A DNA stretch of 64,000 nucleotides from Nostoc sp. XA010 (GCF_020829625.1 NZ_JAIVFX010000001.1:310001-374000), one strand, 5' to 3'. Positions 46,977 through 56,268 are shown, counted from the stretch's first letter. Program-made: numbers and translations. Notes: generated from the letters alone by a model not told the origin.

Positions 46977-47003
46977 TTACTGAGCATCAATCCAAATTTT
47001 CAT
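46977..47003 (-). pseudogene. DUF5615 toxin stub (8 codons)
   Basis: An ATG at 47003 overlaps the stop of the DUF433 gene as ATGA. It reads MKIWIDAQ, the very start of DUF5615 toxins, and then stops at TAA (46979-46977). What follows toward 46881 is not toxin sequence. The rest of the toxin has been lost, and the nearest gene on that side is the DUF262 gene. Confidence 0.75.
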
Positions 47004-47233
47004 GCTGTCAATCGAGGAAAGTCAGTTCGCCGTGCTGCAAACAATAGACAGGCTTGGATATCTTCGAGTTCAAGATCGGGAAAATCCTCTAAAATCTCAG
47101 AAACACTGACATTCTCAGCCAACATTTCTAAAATGTCACTCACACGAATCCTCATGCCTCGAATACAAGGACGACCACCACACTGACCAGGAGTTTGAGT
47201 AATGTGAGTCAACAAATCAACCCTTGAGTTCAT
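47000..47233 (-). CDS. DUF433 antitoxin-like protein (toxin lost)
   Basis: The 77-residue protein reads LLTHITQTPGQCGGRPCIRGMRIRVSDILEMLAENVSVSEILEDFPDLELEDIQACLLFAARR, a full DUF433 domain from an ATG at 47233. It is a different lineage from the copy at 43171. Its TGA overlaps the start of an 8-codon DUF5615 stub, so the antitoxin remains without its toxin. Confidence 0.85.
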   Translation of the reverse strand: MNSRVDLLTHITQTPGQCGGRPCIRGMRIRVSDILEMLAENVSVSEILEDFPDLELEDIQACLLFAARRTDFPRLTA

Positions 47234-47371
47234 GCAAGTATTTTAATATCAGGTACTTTTATTTAACTCTAATTCTGCGATCGCAATTATCCCAGCCTAG
47301 CATCTTAGTGTACCAACAGGGGAATCGCTGTTATCGCAGACTAACCCAACAGCAAGCTAACTTGGGCAATT

Positions 47372-48067
47372 TTAGGTTAGTTGTAGCTTTAAGTAATCAA
47401 TGAAATCCAGAATTTCTGTATCAGTGAGTTGTAGACGGGATCGCTTGCCATATTTTTGCTGCAAATACTCCCTTCCCTGCTCTGGAGTCCAATTTAATTG
47501 GGCTAAATATGTGTCACTTTGAGCTATCAAAACTGCATGAATTTCTGATGACCTTGTATTGGCAGATATTTGGATTTCATCTTGATGTAAATTTTGAATA
47601 CAATTAATTTTTAAACCTACTTTTTGTCCTAAAGCTTGCCAGTCAATTTCCCTGTGTCCATTCCATATAACACCTATAGAACGATAAGTCACTGGATTAT
47701 AAATTGCACAAAATACAATTGTTCTCTCTCCAGGACTAACTGCGATCGTAAGTGGATGAGCCAATTGTTCAGAAGTCAAGGCATCAAGTGAAAGCAACAA
47801 ACTTTTAGAAAAGTAAGATTCACTTCCTGAGCGGATAACATAAGGTTTGTCTGCCAGAATATGCAAATCAGTTTTTTCTGCTTCTCCATGTGAAGTTTCC
47901 ACTTTTTTATTAACTTCTATCCCTGTTATCACCCCAGTCAAGGCTCTCTCATAAATTGGGATTTGTCTTGTATCGTCGGATAGCATATACCAGCAGTGAT
48001 CGGATTCTTTGCTGATAAAGACATATTGAGGTTTTGGGACTGCTCCAAATCCTAATTTAACTTCCAT
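47372..48067 (-). CDS. Hypothetical protein, not recognised
   Basis: About 231 residues from the ATG at 48067 (MEVKLGFGAVPKPQYVFISK). A TTG at 48133 is possible but adds an unusual sequence. There are no membrane segments. It is a mixed alpha/beta soluble protein with conserved-looking stretches ESDHCWYML, IYERALTGVITGIEV and PGERTIVFCAIYNPVTYRSIGVIW. The C-terminal LTDTEILDFIDYLKLQ looks like a small helical module. I cannot assign a function. It lies between a DUF433 gene and a Uma2 gene, all on the minus strand but not tightly spaced. Confidence 0.55.
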   Translation of the reverse strand: MEVKLGFGAVPKPQYVFISKESDHCWYMLSDDTRQIPIYERALTGVITGIEVNKKVETSHGEAEKTDLHILADKPYVIRSGSESYFSKSLLLSLDALTSEQLAHPLTIAVSPGERTIVFCAIYNPVTYRSIGVIWNGHREIDWQALGQKVGLKINCIQNLHQDEIQISANTRSSEIHAVLIAQSDTYLAQLNWTPEQGREYLQQKYGKRSRLQLTDTEILDFIDYLKLQLT

Positions 48068-48217
48068 ATTTCTGATGCAGGCTTTGGTAAATATATTTAT
48101 TGAGCAACCAGCTTTTACGATTTGTACCGTCAAGTTATTAGTTGCTTTATAAATATAATTCCCTAGCCAGGAAGCTAATTAACATTAAGGCAGCAAAAAA
48201 TACAAAATCTGCTGAAT

Positions 48218-48940
48218 CTATAACAAACTTTCTGGATCAACACCAAGCGCATTCAACCTTTCAATTAACATTTTCACCTGTTGTTCTGCTTCCACCCGTC
48301 GCTGTTCTTCAAAAGCTGTGCGTTCTTCCGCTTCCCTGATGCGTTCTTCTGGTGTCAGCAATTTTTGCCCTTCCTCGTCATACCAGTACAGCCACTCCCG
48401 CACTATACCTTGATAAATTCCCCGTTCTCGCCCAATTCCTAAACCAATCTCTGGTAGCCAAACGGGATTTCCTGACATTAAGATATATTCCCCATCAACT
48501 AGGCGATACACTTCCAAAGGCGGCTTTTTCCGCCGAAGGGGACTATACACAACGTAGTATAAAATTCCTAATTCTTTTGCATAAAATTCTTTCTTGGTGC
48601 TATATTCTTCACGATATATTTGGGAAACAACTTCTAGCGCTAAGATTGGCTGCTTCTTTTCTTCCCACAACACATAACTTAGACGCAAATCCTCATCAAT
48701 GAAGCGTTTAACTCCTAAGCTGAGAAACCCATCAGGGACAATGGCTGGTTTGTCTGCGTCAAAATAAATACCCATGTCAACACCAAAGAACCAATCCCAA
48801 CGATCGCACCAAACCAAAGCCAGTGTCGTTTTCAGCAAGCCGGGAATTAAATTTTGAAGTTCATTATCCACAGCAGTATCATCTGAGTCGGCTAATTCTT
48901 CGGAAGATGGCAAACAATGCAGTGGATTGTAGTTTAACAT
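48218..48940 (-). CDS. Uma2 family endonuclease
   Basis: About 240 residues from the ATG at 48940 (MLNYNPLHCLPSSEELADSDD). The upstream 22-codon extension is unlike the family. The nuclease core reads WFFGVDMGIYFD...AIVPDGFLSLGV, then PILALEVVS with EYSTKKEFYAKELGILYYVVYSP. Asp of VPDGF, Glu of LEVVS and Lys of TKKEFYA fit the PD-(D/E)XK set. The C-terminus is a charged coiled coil (EERIREAEERTAFEEQRRVEAEQQ), usual in larger Uma2 proteins. Target unknown. Confidence 0.85.
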   Translation of the reverse strand: MLNYNPLHCLPSSEELADSDDTAVDNELQNLIPGLLKTTLALVWCDRWDWFFGVDMGIYFDADKPAIVPDGFLSLGVKRFIDEDLRLSYVLWEEKKQPILALEVVSQIYREEYSTKKEFYAKELGILYYVVYSPLRRKKPPLEVYRLVDGEYILMSGNPVWLPEIGLGIGRERGIYQGIVREWLYWYDEEGQKLLTPEERIREAEERTAFEEQRRVEAEQQVKMLIERLNALGVDPESLL

Positions 48941-49006
48941 GAGCGGTTTTGCCAAATATGATTCTAGATAGATTGTACGTAATCTATTGATGTGCGATCG
49001 CAGCAC

Positions 49007-49446
49007 GAGAATAAAGAACCATTTTTAGTGTAAAGGTAGCCCGTGCTAGACATCGCCTGTGCATTTTTCTCAGTATTCACAGACTTGTGATTGCAAAATT
49101 TTACATTAAATTCATGCTTTTTCGATATTGATTACCAGAATCTCTAACTGACAATAGCAAAAAAGCGTGGAATATTTTTATTTTGGTATGTACTGCTCCA
49201 AAAGCATACCAAAAAGGGTCGGTACAAACACGCCCTCAAAACAATAAATATTTCAACTAAAATAGCGATCGCTATAGTTGTAAAAAATACATCTCATTAT
49301 TTACCAATACAAAGTTTTTTTTAACTCAGTTCAATGGGTTATTTTTTACTTCACCGAATCGAAAATTTCGAGTGAATAACAAAAAGGGCAGGTACAAAAC
49401 CTGCCCTCAAAGTAATCAATATTTAAACTAAACTAGCGATCGCAAC
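49007..49446. other. Intergenic region with a duplicated terminator segment
   Basis: The spacer holds two related segments of about 62 bp (49211-49272 and 49381-49443). Each has an AAAAAGGG hairpin head, CCCTCAA, an AT-rich middle and a GCGATCGC end. Otherwise AT-rich; a repeat GTAGCCCGTGCTAGACATCGCC lies near 49037. Confidence 0.65.
49381..49406 (-). terminator. Rho-independent terminator of ndhD
   Basis: GGGCAGGT (49386-49393) pairs perfectly with ACCTGCCC (49399-49406), loop ACAAA. In the minus-strand direction it is followed by TTTTTGTTATT. It lies about 40 bp after the ndhD stop. A weaker copy lies at 49216-49236. Confidence 0.8.
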
Positions 49447-51024
49447 TTAATTACCAATTTCTGGCGCACTCAAAGAAACCTTTAGTGCATCGTCTTTTTG
49501 CTGTGCTAATGTTGGCACGGAATCACGCAATCTTGCTGTCAATTGTACAGTTGTGGCGTCATACATTTGAGTCAGCAATTTTGGATAGAAACCAATACCA
49601 ATAATTGGCACTAACAAACAGGCAATGATAAATATTTCGCGGGGTTCAGCATCTATCAAAGCTTGGTGAGAAACTAATTCCTTGTTCTCTTCTCCGTAGA
49701 AAATTTCTCGCAACATAGACAGCAGATAAATGGGAGTTAAAATTACTCCCACTGCCATCAAGAATACAACAATGACTTTGAAGGTAGAGCTATAAGCATC
49801 GCTAGTAGCAAAGCCAACAAATACCATTAATTCTGCCACGAAACCGCTCATCCCTGGCAATGCCAAAGAAGCCATTGCACAGGTGGTGAACATGGCGAAA
49901 ATCTTCGGCATTCTCTTCGCAACGCCGCCCATTTCATCCAACATCAGGGTGTGTGTGCGATCGTAAGTTGCGCCAACCAGGAAGAACAAACTCGCCCCAA
50001 TTAAGCCGTGGGAAACCATTTGCAACACTGCCCCACTCAATCCCAAATCGGTGAAGGAGGCGATACCAATCATCACAAAGCCCATGTGAGAAATTGAGGA
50101 GTAGGCAATTTTTCGCTTCAGGTTACGCTGGGCAAAGGATGTCAAGGCAGCGTAGATGATATTAACTACCCCCAAAACTACCAACACTGGCGCAAAAAGG
50201 GCATGGGCATCGGGGAGCATTTGGGCATTCATCCGAATTAAGGCGTAACCGCCCATTTTCAAAAGAATACCTGCCAATAACATGTGTACGGGCGCTGTAG
50301 CCTCACCGTGGGCATCAGGTAGCCAGGTGTGCAAGGGAATAATCGGCAACTTGACGGCGTAGGCAATCAGGAAGCCAGCATAGGCGGCAAGTTGGAAATT
50401 GAGGGCGAAGTCTTTTAAGGCGAGCGATCGCATGTCAAACGTCACCGTATCGCCGTAAAATCCCATTGTCAGGGCAGACAGCAAAATAAACAGCGAACCG
50501 CCGGCTGTGTATAAAATAAATTTAGTCGCTGCATACTGCCGTCTTTTGCCTCCCCAAATCGACAGCAGAAAGTATATCGGTACTAGTTCCAGTTCCCACA
50601 CCAGGAAAAATAACAGCATATCCTGGACGGCGAACACGGCAATCTGACCGCCATACATCGCCAAAATCAAGAAGTAAAATAGCTTCGGCTTGAAGGTAAC
50701 AGGCCAAGCTGCTAAAATCGCCAGCGTGGTAATGAATCCAGTCAAAATAATTAGGGGCATGGATAAGCCATCTGCCCCTACTGACCAATTCAAATCTAGT
50801 TGGGGTACCCAGGGGTAACTCTCCACCAACTGCAAATCTGGATTGGAGAAATCATACCCAGTATAAAAAGCATAAACAATTAGTGCAAAATCTATCAGCC
50901 CTACGATGAGGGAGTACCAGCGCACTGTTTTGCCTTCTTTATCCGGGATGATGGGAATCAGTAGTGAAGCGGCTATCGGCAACAGAATAATCGTCGTCAG
51001 CCACGGAAAATTAGCTGTATTCAT
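49447..51024 (-). CDS. ndhD: NAD(P)H-quinone oxidoreductase subunit 4 (NdhD, NDH-1)
   Basis: About 525 residues from the ATG at 51024 (GTG at 51027 is one codon longer). A polytopic antiporter-like subunit with roughly 14 helices. Landmarks are [24 protein letters not shown], the Lys/His helices [40 protein letters not shown] and [21 protein letters not shown]. It pumps protons in the thylakoid NDH-1 complex used for respiration and cyclic electron flow. The family type looks like NdhD1. Its usual neighbour ndhF is 6.2 kb upstream, with accessory genes between. Confidence 0.94.
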   Translation of the reverse strand: MNTANFPWLTTIILLPIAASLLIPIIPDKEGKTVRWYSLIVGLIDFALIVYAFYTGYDFSNPDLQLVESYPWVPQLDLNWSVGADGLSMPLIILTGFITTLAILAAWPVTFKPKLFYFLILAMYGGQIAVFAVQDMLLFFLVWELELVPIYFLLSIWGGKRRQYAATKFILYTAGGSLFILLSALTMGFYGDTVTFDMRSLALKDFALNFQLAAYAGFLIAYAVKLPIIPLHTWLPDAHGEATAPVHMLLAGILLKMGGYALIRMNAQMLPDAHALFAPVLVVLGVVNIIYAALTSFAQRNLKRKIAYSSISHMGFVMIGIASFTDLGLSGAVLQMVSHGLIGASLFFLVGATYDRTHTLMLDEMGGVAKRMPKIFAMFTTCAMASLALPGMSGFVAELMVFVGFATSDAYSSTFKVIVVFLMAVGVILTPIYLLSMLREIFYGEENKELVSHQALIDAEPREIFIIACLLVPIIGIGFYPKLLTQMYDATTVQLTARLRDSVPTLAQQKDDALKVSLSAPEIGN

Positions 51025-51211
51025 CACAATTCGTCTGCTATCAAAATCATGTTTGGCAAAAAGTCACTAGTTATTAAGTAACAGCTTTTTGGAGATTTCG
51101 TCTTCCTCGTTAGGTTGATTTAATTAAATTGGCAATCCCCTATTTTTTCTTTTGGGAGTCTTTTTTGACATTTGGGGGTGCGGAATGTGCGTTGTGATAC
51201 TCCCAGTCCAG

Positions 51212-51319
51212 TCAAAAATTTACCCTAAAAAAGTTGGTAAAATTATAGCTTAGGGGTGCGATGTCTACGACAAGCCGCAAAGCGGCTTTTTCTAGGAGTC
51301 TTTGTTGTTCAGGGGTCAT
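51212..51319 (-). pseudogene. HEPN toxin stub next to MntA-type gene
   Basis: An ATG at 51319, overlapping the nucleotidyltransferase stop as ATGA, reads MTPEQQRLLEKA, the usual start of HEPN-domain partners. It then runs into a palindromic repeat (AAGCCGC...GCGGCTT) and stops after 35 codons. The normal HEPN protein is about 110-140 residues with an RxxxxH RNase motif, which is absent. Confidence 0.72.
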
Positions 51320-51636
51320 ATTAATAACCCATCTTGTCTGACATTACGAAAGAAACCACTATCATAATTTTCTAGTTGTTCCCTGGTAGCAAAAGCACAA
51401 CTAATTAAAACATTATATTCTAAACATAAATCAGCAATAATTTGACTTATTTTTTCACTTTCTTGAGAATAGTTAAAGACATCTTTCAATACAATTAAAA
51501 TATCAATATCTGAGTCTGGTTCTGCTGTGCCTCTGGCTTGTGAACCAAATAAAATTAGTTTGTCTAATTGTTCTCCATAAAGTTGTTTTATTTTGCGTAT
51601 TTGGGGTAAAACTGTTGAAACCGGTTGACTTAGCAT
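51316..51636 (-). CDS. mntA: MNT-type nucleotidyltransferase (MntA-like antitoxin)
   Basis: The 106-residue protein has the minimal nucleotidyltransferase core LDKLILFGSQARGTAEPDSDIDILIVL, where GS and D-x-D form the active site. In MntA/HepT systems this enzyme adds AMP to the HEPN toxin and silences it. The HEPN partner remains only as a short stub after the overlapping ATGA. The antitoxin looks complete (the third acidic residue probably lies in YNVLISCAFA, where it is not obvious). Confidence 0.82.
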   Translation of the reverse strand: MLSQPVSTVLPQIRKIKQLYGEQLDKLILFGSQARGTAEPDSDIDILIVLKDVFNYSQESEKISQIIADLCLEYNVLISCAFATREQLENYDSGFFRNVRQDGLLI

Positions 51637-51805
51637 AATTTTAAGTAAACAATTACTTTGTTTTATGTCTATGCTAACTCAAAAGCGATATATTCTCTGG
51701 AAGACGCTTTGCAAATTGCGATCGCAGCTATCACTAAAAATACACGTTCCTGTTTAATGGTTGTACAGAAAAGCGATTTGGTGCAAAAAAACCGTAACAA
51801 TAATA

Positions 51806-52030
51806 CTAAGCTGCATATCTAATAATTTCCAATTCTGCTCCATTATTAATAGCTGACTCTGCTTTTCCTAAAACCTGTTCGGTAACTGTATCACTTAAAT
51901 AATATTCACCACAGTTATCACAAATTTATGCTGGAACGTTTTTTAAAACGATAATACATTCATCTCTTTCTAATGTCACAGTTACTAAATTTGGTTTAGT
52001 TTCTCCACGCTGACAAATTACGCATTTCAT
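51806..52030 (-). pseudogene. YgiT-type zinc-finger (MqsA-like) antitoxin with internal stop
   Basis: From ATG at 52030 the frame reads MKCVICQRGETKPNLVTVTLERDECIIVLKNVPA, then a TAA at 51928-51926. It continues ICDNCGEYYLSDTVTEQVLGKAE to TAG at 51808-51806 (75 codons in all). The two CxxC pairs on either side of the stop form the YgiT zinc site. Related proteins usually have Gln before the second pair, so CAA to TAA explains the stop. It begins directly after the preceding gene's stop. Confidence 0.82.
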
Positions 52031-52876
52031 CTAATTTTGATTAATATGTGATAATAAATTTAATAAACTTATTAGTTTTTTAGCATTTACTACTAATACT
52101 GCTATTTTTGAATTATTTCCTCTATCGATAGGGTTCTGATAGCCAGGGATATCTAATTGTAGCCAGGTTTGTGCAACCCCTTTTGGTGGAGTAAATGCAT
52201 GATTTAGAATTAGGTAATCTACCTCTGACATAATAAGTTTGTCACTATTACCTGTTTCAAGGCTTGCTTTCTGATGCTCTTTACTGATAACCAATAAAGG
52301 AGCATTTGTTACAATTAATGGTAAAATATTATAATAATTATATTCTTTTAATTCGTTGGGACTAGACTTTTCTCTGAATTCTAGCTCCTCTAACAAAAAT
52401 CCATAATAACCCTTGCTGATTTGGTTGGCTGCTTTCCATATAACATCCATTGAACCTTTATTTTTATCTTCTTTATTTCTCGATGAAGATGACAAGTCTA
52501 TATCAATTCCTTCTATACAAACTTTAAAATGATTTCTTATAAATAGGCTTTGATTTTGTAATATAAGTTCATCATTATAAAAATAATGGAATTTTAATTT
52601 ATCTTCAGCCTCACAAGATTCAAAGAAAATCCATTTTTTATAGGGTGCATAAGCTTTTTTACATTCTATAGTTAATATATTTAATGTATTTTCATGTTGA
52701 TACTTAGCAAGAATATCTATTTGTGTACCTCCAAAATAATGTATTGGATATTCTTCGCATATCCTTAAATCAGCGACTTTTTCTAGTTCACGCCTGACAG
52801 ATTTTTTAAAATAAATGCCATGAGCATTTATAGAGTTAAGTATTATCTTATTTTCATCTTCTGGGATGTTATTCAT
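52031..52876 (-). CDS. Putative restriction endonuclease-like protein (PD-(D/E)XK pattern)
   Basis: The 281-residue, AT-rich, soluble protein has one readable signature: GGTQIDILAKYQHENTLNILTIECKKAYAPYKKWIFF near residues 49-84. This fits the D...ExK strands of restriction-like nucleases. The rest (GSMDVIWKAANQISKGYYGFLLEEL, LPLIVTNAPLLVI) resembles cyanobacterial hypothetical proteins of unknown role. It is followed without a gap by the YgiT-type pseudogene and preceded at 98 bp by the kinase gene. Confidence 0.55.
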   Translation of the reverse strand: MNNIPEDENKIILNSINAHGIYFKKSVRRELEKVADLRICEEYPIHYFGGTQIDILAKYQHENTLNILTIECKKAYAPYKKWIFFESCEAEDKLKFHYFYNDELILQNQSLFIRNHFKVCIEGIDIDLSSSSRNKEDKNKGSMDVIWKAANQISKGYYGFLLEELEFREKSSPNELKEYNYYNILPLIVTNAPLLVISKEHQKASLETGNSDKLIMSEVDYLILNHAFTPPKGVAQTWLQLDIPGYQNPIDRGNNSKIAVLVVNAKKLISLLNLLSHINQN

Positions 52877-52974
52877 CGTTTCAGATAAAGCAGAGCTATA
52901 AGTTGCACAGCTTAGTGGTAAATTAACCAGTTATAGAGATTAGAAATTTTTTATATCTTTTCAAATATTATACT

Positions 52975-55446
52975 TTACAAGTCTTTACGCAAGAAAAGAT
53001 ACCTAAAAAATCCTCCTAACCTCACCTTATCTTCCAAGTCCCCAATCCAAGTCCAATCTTGAGAATAACCTATACTCATAGGGAGGTGTCCTTCTAATGC
53101 TGTTATGTCAAAAGTAATTTCATAGTCATACAACCAGCGTCTTCCTAAGCTCCAGCCTACAACATCACCAAAAGCTTCCCAAACGCTATCTTTGTCCTGT
53201 CTAGTAGTTGCCGCCAGACTTTGATAAATACGTTTTTGCACGGAAAAACCAAAACGACCATTGCTGTACTTTACCCACAATTGATCAATAGTACGAAGGT
53301 CTTCACAAGGAAAATTACTAATACTTTCGTAATCTAACCAATTTTTATTTTTCCTTTTAGCTACCGCTAACATTAATTCTGCTGTTTCCTCATCAGCTTT
53401 TTCCCACATCCCTTTCATGAGTAAATTACGCAGTTGGGTGTAGTCCATTCCTACAGATGATATTAGCTCAATATCATTTAATTCAGCTAATTTATAAGTT
53501 TTAATTTCAGACTTTGGCTCGTAACATAACAAGTCTCTACGCGAAAGAAGAGAGAAACCACCCCCGCATCTAGATCCCACATAACAAGCAACCTCAACCA
53601 AACCTTCCCAATCCCGTCCTAAAAAACTAAACAGGCATCTTACTATCGGAAGGTGTGCCTTTGGTGCTGTTATATCAAAAGTAATATCTTGGTAATATAA
53701 CCAGTCTTTCCCTATCTTCTTCCAGCCTATAATTTCCCCAAACTTCCGCCAAACTTCTGAATTATATTTCCAAATTTGTTCCGTTCCCCCCATATTTTTA
53801 TAAATATGCTTTTGAACGGAAAATCCAAAATGTCCATCGCTGTATTTTACCCAAAACTGGTCAATGGTACGGAGGTCTTCATAGGGGAAGTTGTCACTAC
53901 TTTCAATATCTAACCAACCTTCTTCTTCTCGTTTCGCTACCGCTAACATTACTCGCGCTGTTTCCTCATCAGCATCTTTCCATTTCCCTGCTGCTAGTAA
54001 GTCACGGAGATGGGTATAGTCCATGTCTACGGCTGATATTAGCTTAATATCATCTAATTCTGATAATTCAGGATTTTGAATTTCAGACTTTGGACTGGGA
54101 AGATTACAAGTCTCAATGCGAAAGAATATATCCCACCCTACATTCATAGATTCAAAACTGCTCATAATTTTGAAAACCAAAATCCACAGACACGCTGGGA
54201 ATTGGGCTTCTGGTGCTTTTATATTAAAAGTAATATGTTTGTAATATAACCACTCTCCTCTTTTTCTCCAGCCTACAACCTCACCGAATGCTTCCCAAAT
54301 TTTTTGATCGTAATACCTCGTTCCACCGAGACTTTGATAAATTTTTTTCTGTGCAGAAAAGCCAAAACGCCCATTACTGTATTTTCCCCACAGCTGGTCA
54401 ATAGTGCGGAGGTCTTCACAGGGAAACTTATCAATACTTTTAACATCCAACCAACCTTCTTCTTCCCTGTTCGCAACCGCTAACATTACTCGCGCTGTCT
54501 CTTTATCAGCCTCTTTCCACTTCCCTGCTGCGAGTAAATCATCCAGTCCAGTGTATTCTATCCCTACGGTTGATTTTAATTGTACGTCTCCCTGTGTTTT
54601 GCTATTGACCAAACCTAATAATTCCCGAAATTCTCTTACAGTCTGGGGACGATTCTCTACTTCCAACTCCATCCCCTTGATAATGGCATTATTGACCCTA
54701 TTACTAATCCGAGAATTATAATACTGTGGTGGTTTTAAAGGTAAAGAACCATACTTGCGAATAATTGACTCATGTATATATTCATCTTTTTCTTTCAGTC
54801 CATCCGCAGTCAATAAATAATACAGCGTTGTCGCTAAAGCATAAACATCTGTATAAAGACCTAACTTTTCATCAGGATGATATTGTTCCGGTGGTGCATA
54901 ACCTGGGGTACGTCCATCCCTTGTGGTAAGTTTATCAATTTTGCAAGCAAGACCAAAATCAACTAAAATCGTTTCTTTTTTACCGTGACGTAAAACAATA
55001 TTATGGGGTTTAATATCCCGATGAATCATCCCGTCTTGTTGGTGAATATATTCTAAAGCCTGTCCGATTTGGTCAATATACAAAAGTGCATCATCTTCTG
55101 ATAATTGCCCATATTCATCAACATAATCATTTAAATCTACACCATCAATAAACTCCATCACCATTCCCCACAGCCCATCTTCCTGAATCATTTTATGGAC
55201 TTTGACAACATGGGGATGAGAAAAAGCGCGGAGATTAAAAGCCTCATTAACAAATCTTTCCTGTTGCTTAGGAAAATCTTTAGCCCTTTGTCGCTTCCCG
55301 TTCAGGGTTTTGATAGCGACTAACTGCTCAGTGCTTGTTTCTATCGCACTATAGGTAATACCAAAACCACCTTCACCCAACACATCTTGAATAATATATT
55401 TACCATCACTGATAGATTGATTGGGTGTCCACATACGTAGATGCAA
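52975..55446 (-). CDS. Ser/Thr protein kinase with three tandem GUN4 domains
   Basis: The 823-residue protein starts with a Hanks-type kinase (about 15-280): GEGGFGITYSA, VAIKTL, HRDIKPHN, DFGLACK, APPE. Three GUN4 domains follow, at about 295-430, 485-620 and 665-800. Each has the core (Y)..L..LLAAGKWKEAD.ET..(V)MLAVA.R..EGWLD, FPCEDLRTIDQLW.KYS.GRFGFS.QK.IY and a hydrophobic W-Y-Y strand. GUN4 binds porphyrins and stimulates Mg-chelatase, so the protein may sense porphyrin state. No membrane segment. Starts: ATG at 55446 or 55434. Confidence 0.88.
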   Translation of the reverse strand: MHLRMWTPNQSISDGKYIIQDVLGEGGFGITYSAIETSTEQLVAIKTLNGKRQRAKDFPKQQERFVNEAFNLRAFSHPHVVKVHKMIQEDGLWGMVMEFIDGVDLNDYVDEYGQLSEDDALLYIDQIGQALEYIHQQDGMIHRDIKPHNIVLRHGKKETILVDFGLACKIDKLTTRDGRTPGYAPPEQYHPDEKLGLYTDVYALATTLYYLLTADGLKEKDEYIHESIIRKYGSLPLKPPQYYNSRISNRVNNAIIKGMELEVENRPQTVREFRELLGLVNSKTQGDVQLKSTVGIEYTGLDDLLAAGKWKEADKETARVMLAVANREEEGWLDVKSIDKFPCEDLRTIDQLWGKYSNGRFGFSAQKKIYQSLGGTRYYDQKIWEAFGEVVGWRKRGEWLYYKHITFNIKAPEAQFPACLWILVFKIMSSFESMNVGWDIFFRIETCNLPSPKSEIQNPELSELDDIKLISAVDMDYTHLRDLLAAGKWKDADEETARVMLAVAKREEEGWLDIESSDNFPYEDLRTIDQFWVKYSDGHFGFSVQKHIYKNMGGTEQIWKYNSEVWRKFGEIIGWKKIGKDWLYYQDITFDITAPKAHLPIVRCLFSFLGRDWEGLVEVACYVGSRCGGGFSLLSRRDLLCYEPKSEIKTYKLAELNDIELISSVGMDYTQLRNLLMKGMWEKADEETAELMLAVAKRKNKNWLDYESISNFPCEDLRTIDQLWVKYSNGRFGFSVQKRIYQSLAATTRQDKDSVWEAFGDVVGWSLGRRWLYDYEITFDITALEGHLPMSIGYSQDWTWIGDLEDKVRLGGFFRYLFLRKDL

Positions 55447-55594
55447 TAATAAATATTTTTATACGTTACATGGCAATTTTAGATCAAATAAACGTACATG
55501 GCTTGTATTAAAAAATCTTGTTATCTTTTCAGGCGCAACTCTCAATTATTCTCTGGGACTCTGCGCCTCTGCGTGAGACAAACAAAAAATAATA

Positions 55595-55908
55595 TAGGGG
55601 CGGACATTTGCCCACCCCGATTAAAATTAGGTAACACCAAAAACAATCACTAAGCCCAAAACCGCCCCAAACACAATCAAGGCATAGAATTGAGCGCGAC
55701 CGTTTTCTAGGTACTTCAGACCTTCACCGCTAACAAGGGTGAAAAAGCCTGTGAGGTTAACAGCGCCATCAACAACGCGGAAGTCAACTTCCATAACTTG
55801 TCTAGCTACGCGACGCAAGCCGAGGACAAAAACCCGATGGTAAATGTCATCAAAATACCACTTGTTGAGGGATAACTCGTAAAGTGGTTGGATTTTAGCA
55901 GCGATCGC
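55595..55908 (-). pseudogene. Duplicated 3' end of ndhF (314-bp fragment with terminator)
   Basis: This segment matches 57160-57473 with a constant offset of 1,565 bp and only scattered substitutions. It includes the ndhF terminal hairpin (55597-55618), the stop at 55627 and the last 94 codons of NdhF. The similarity ends exactly at a GCGATCGC octamer (55901-55908). It has no start and is not a gene by itself. Confidence 0.93.
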
Positions 55909-55998
55909 CTAGCCCAACCGGAGCATTGCTAAAAATGTATGATGCTGCTCAGTTATTCTTAAAAAAAAGCATCATACATTCATCAAAGGACACCGCAA

Positions 55999-56268
55999 AT
56001 GCAAATTACCATCGAAATACCCGATGACATTGCCCATCAACTCGCTAATACCCCTGACCAACTTTCTCGCCGCGCCTTAGAATCGCTGGTGGTTGAAGCT
56101 TATCGCCACCGGCAAATTTCTACTGCTCAAGTTCAACGTCTGTTAAATCTTTCTTCTCGACTAGCTACCGATGCTTTTCTTAAAACCTATGAAGCTTACC
56201 TACCCTACACCGTAGCTGACTTAGAGCAAGACTTGCAAGCTATTGACCAAGCTATTACCCAGCAATGA
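55999..56268 (+). CDS. UPF0175 antitoxin-like protein
   Basis: The 89-residue protein has ITIEIPDDIAHQLANTPDQLSRRALESLVVEAYRHRQISTAQVQRLLNLSSRLATDAFLKTYEAYLPYT, the UPF0175 outline: an RHH-like strand plus a short HTH. It overlaps the PIN-domain gene by 4 bp (ATGA). UPF0175 proteins pair with DUF3368 PIN-like toxins. This is the one module in the window in which both genes look intact. Confidence 0.85.
   Translation: MQITIEIPDDIAHQLANTPDQLSRRALESLVVEAYRHRQISTAQVQRLLNLSSRLATDAFLKTYEAYLPYTVADLEQDLQAIDQAITQQ

Noticed and set aside
55627..55818. Separate 63-codon membrane protein gene
   Set aside because: It is the copied tail of NdhF within the 314-bp duplication, without its own start region.
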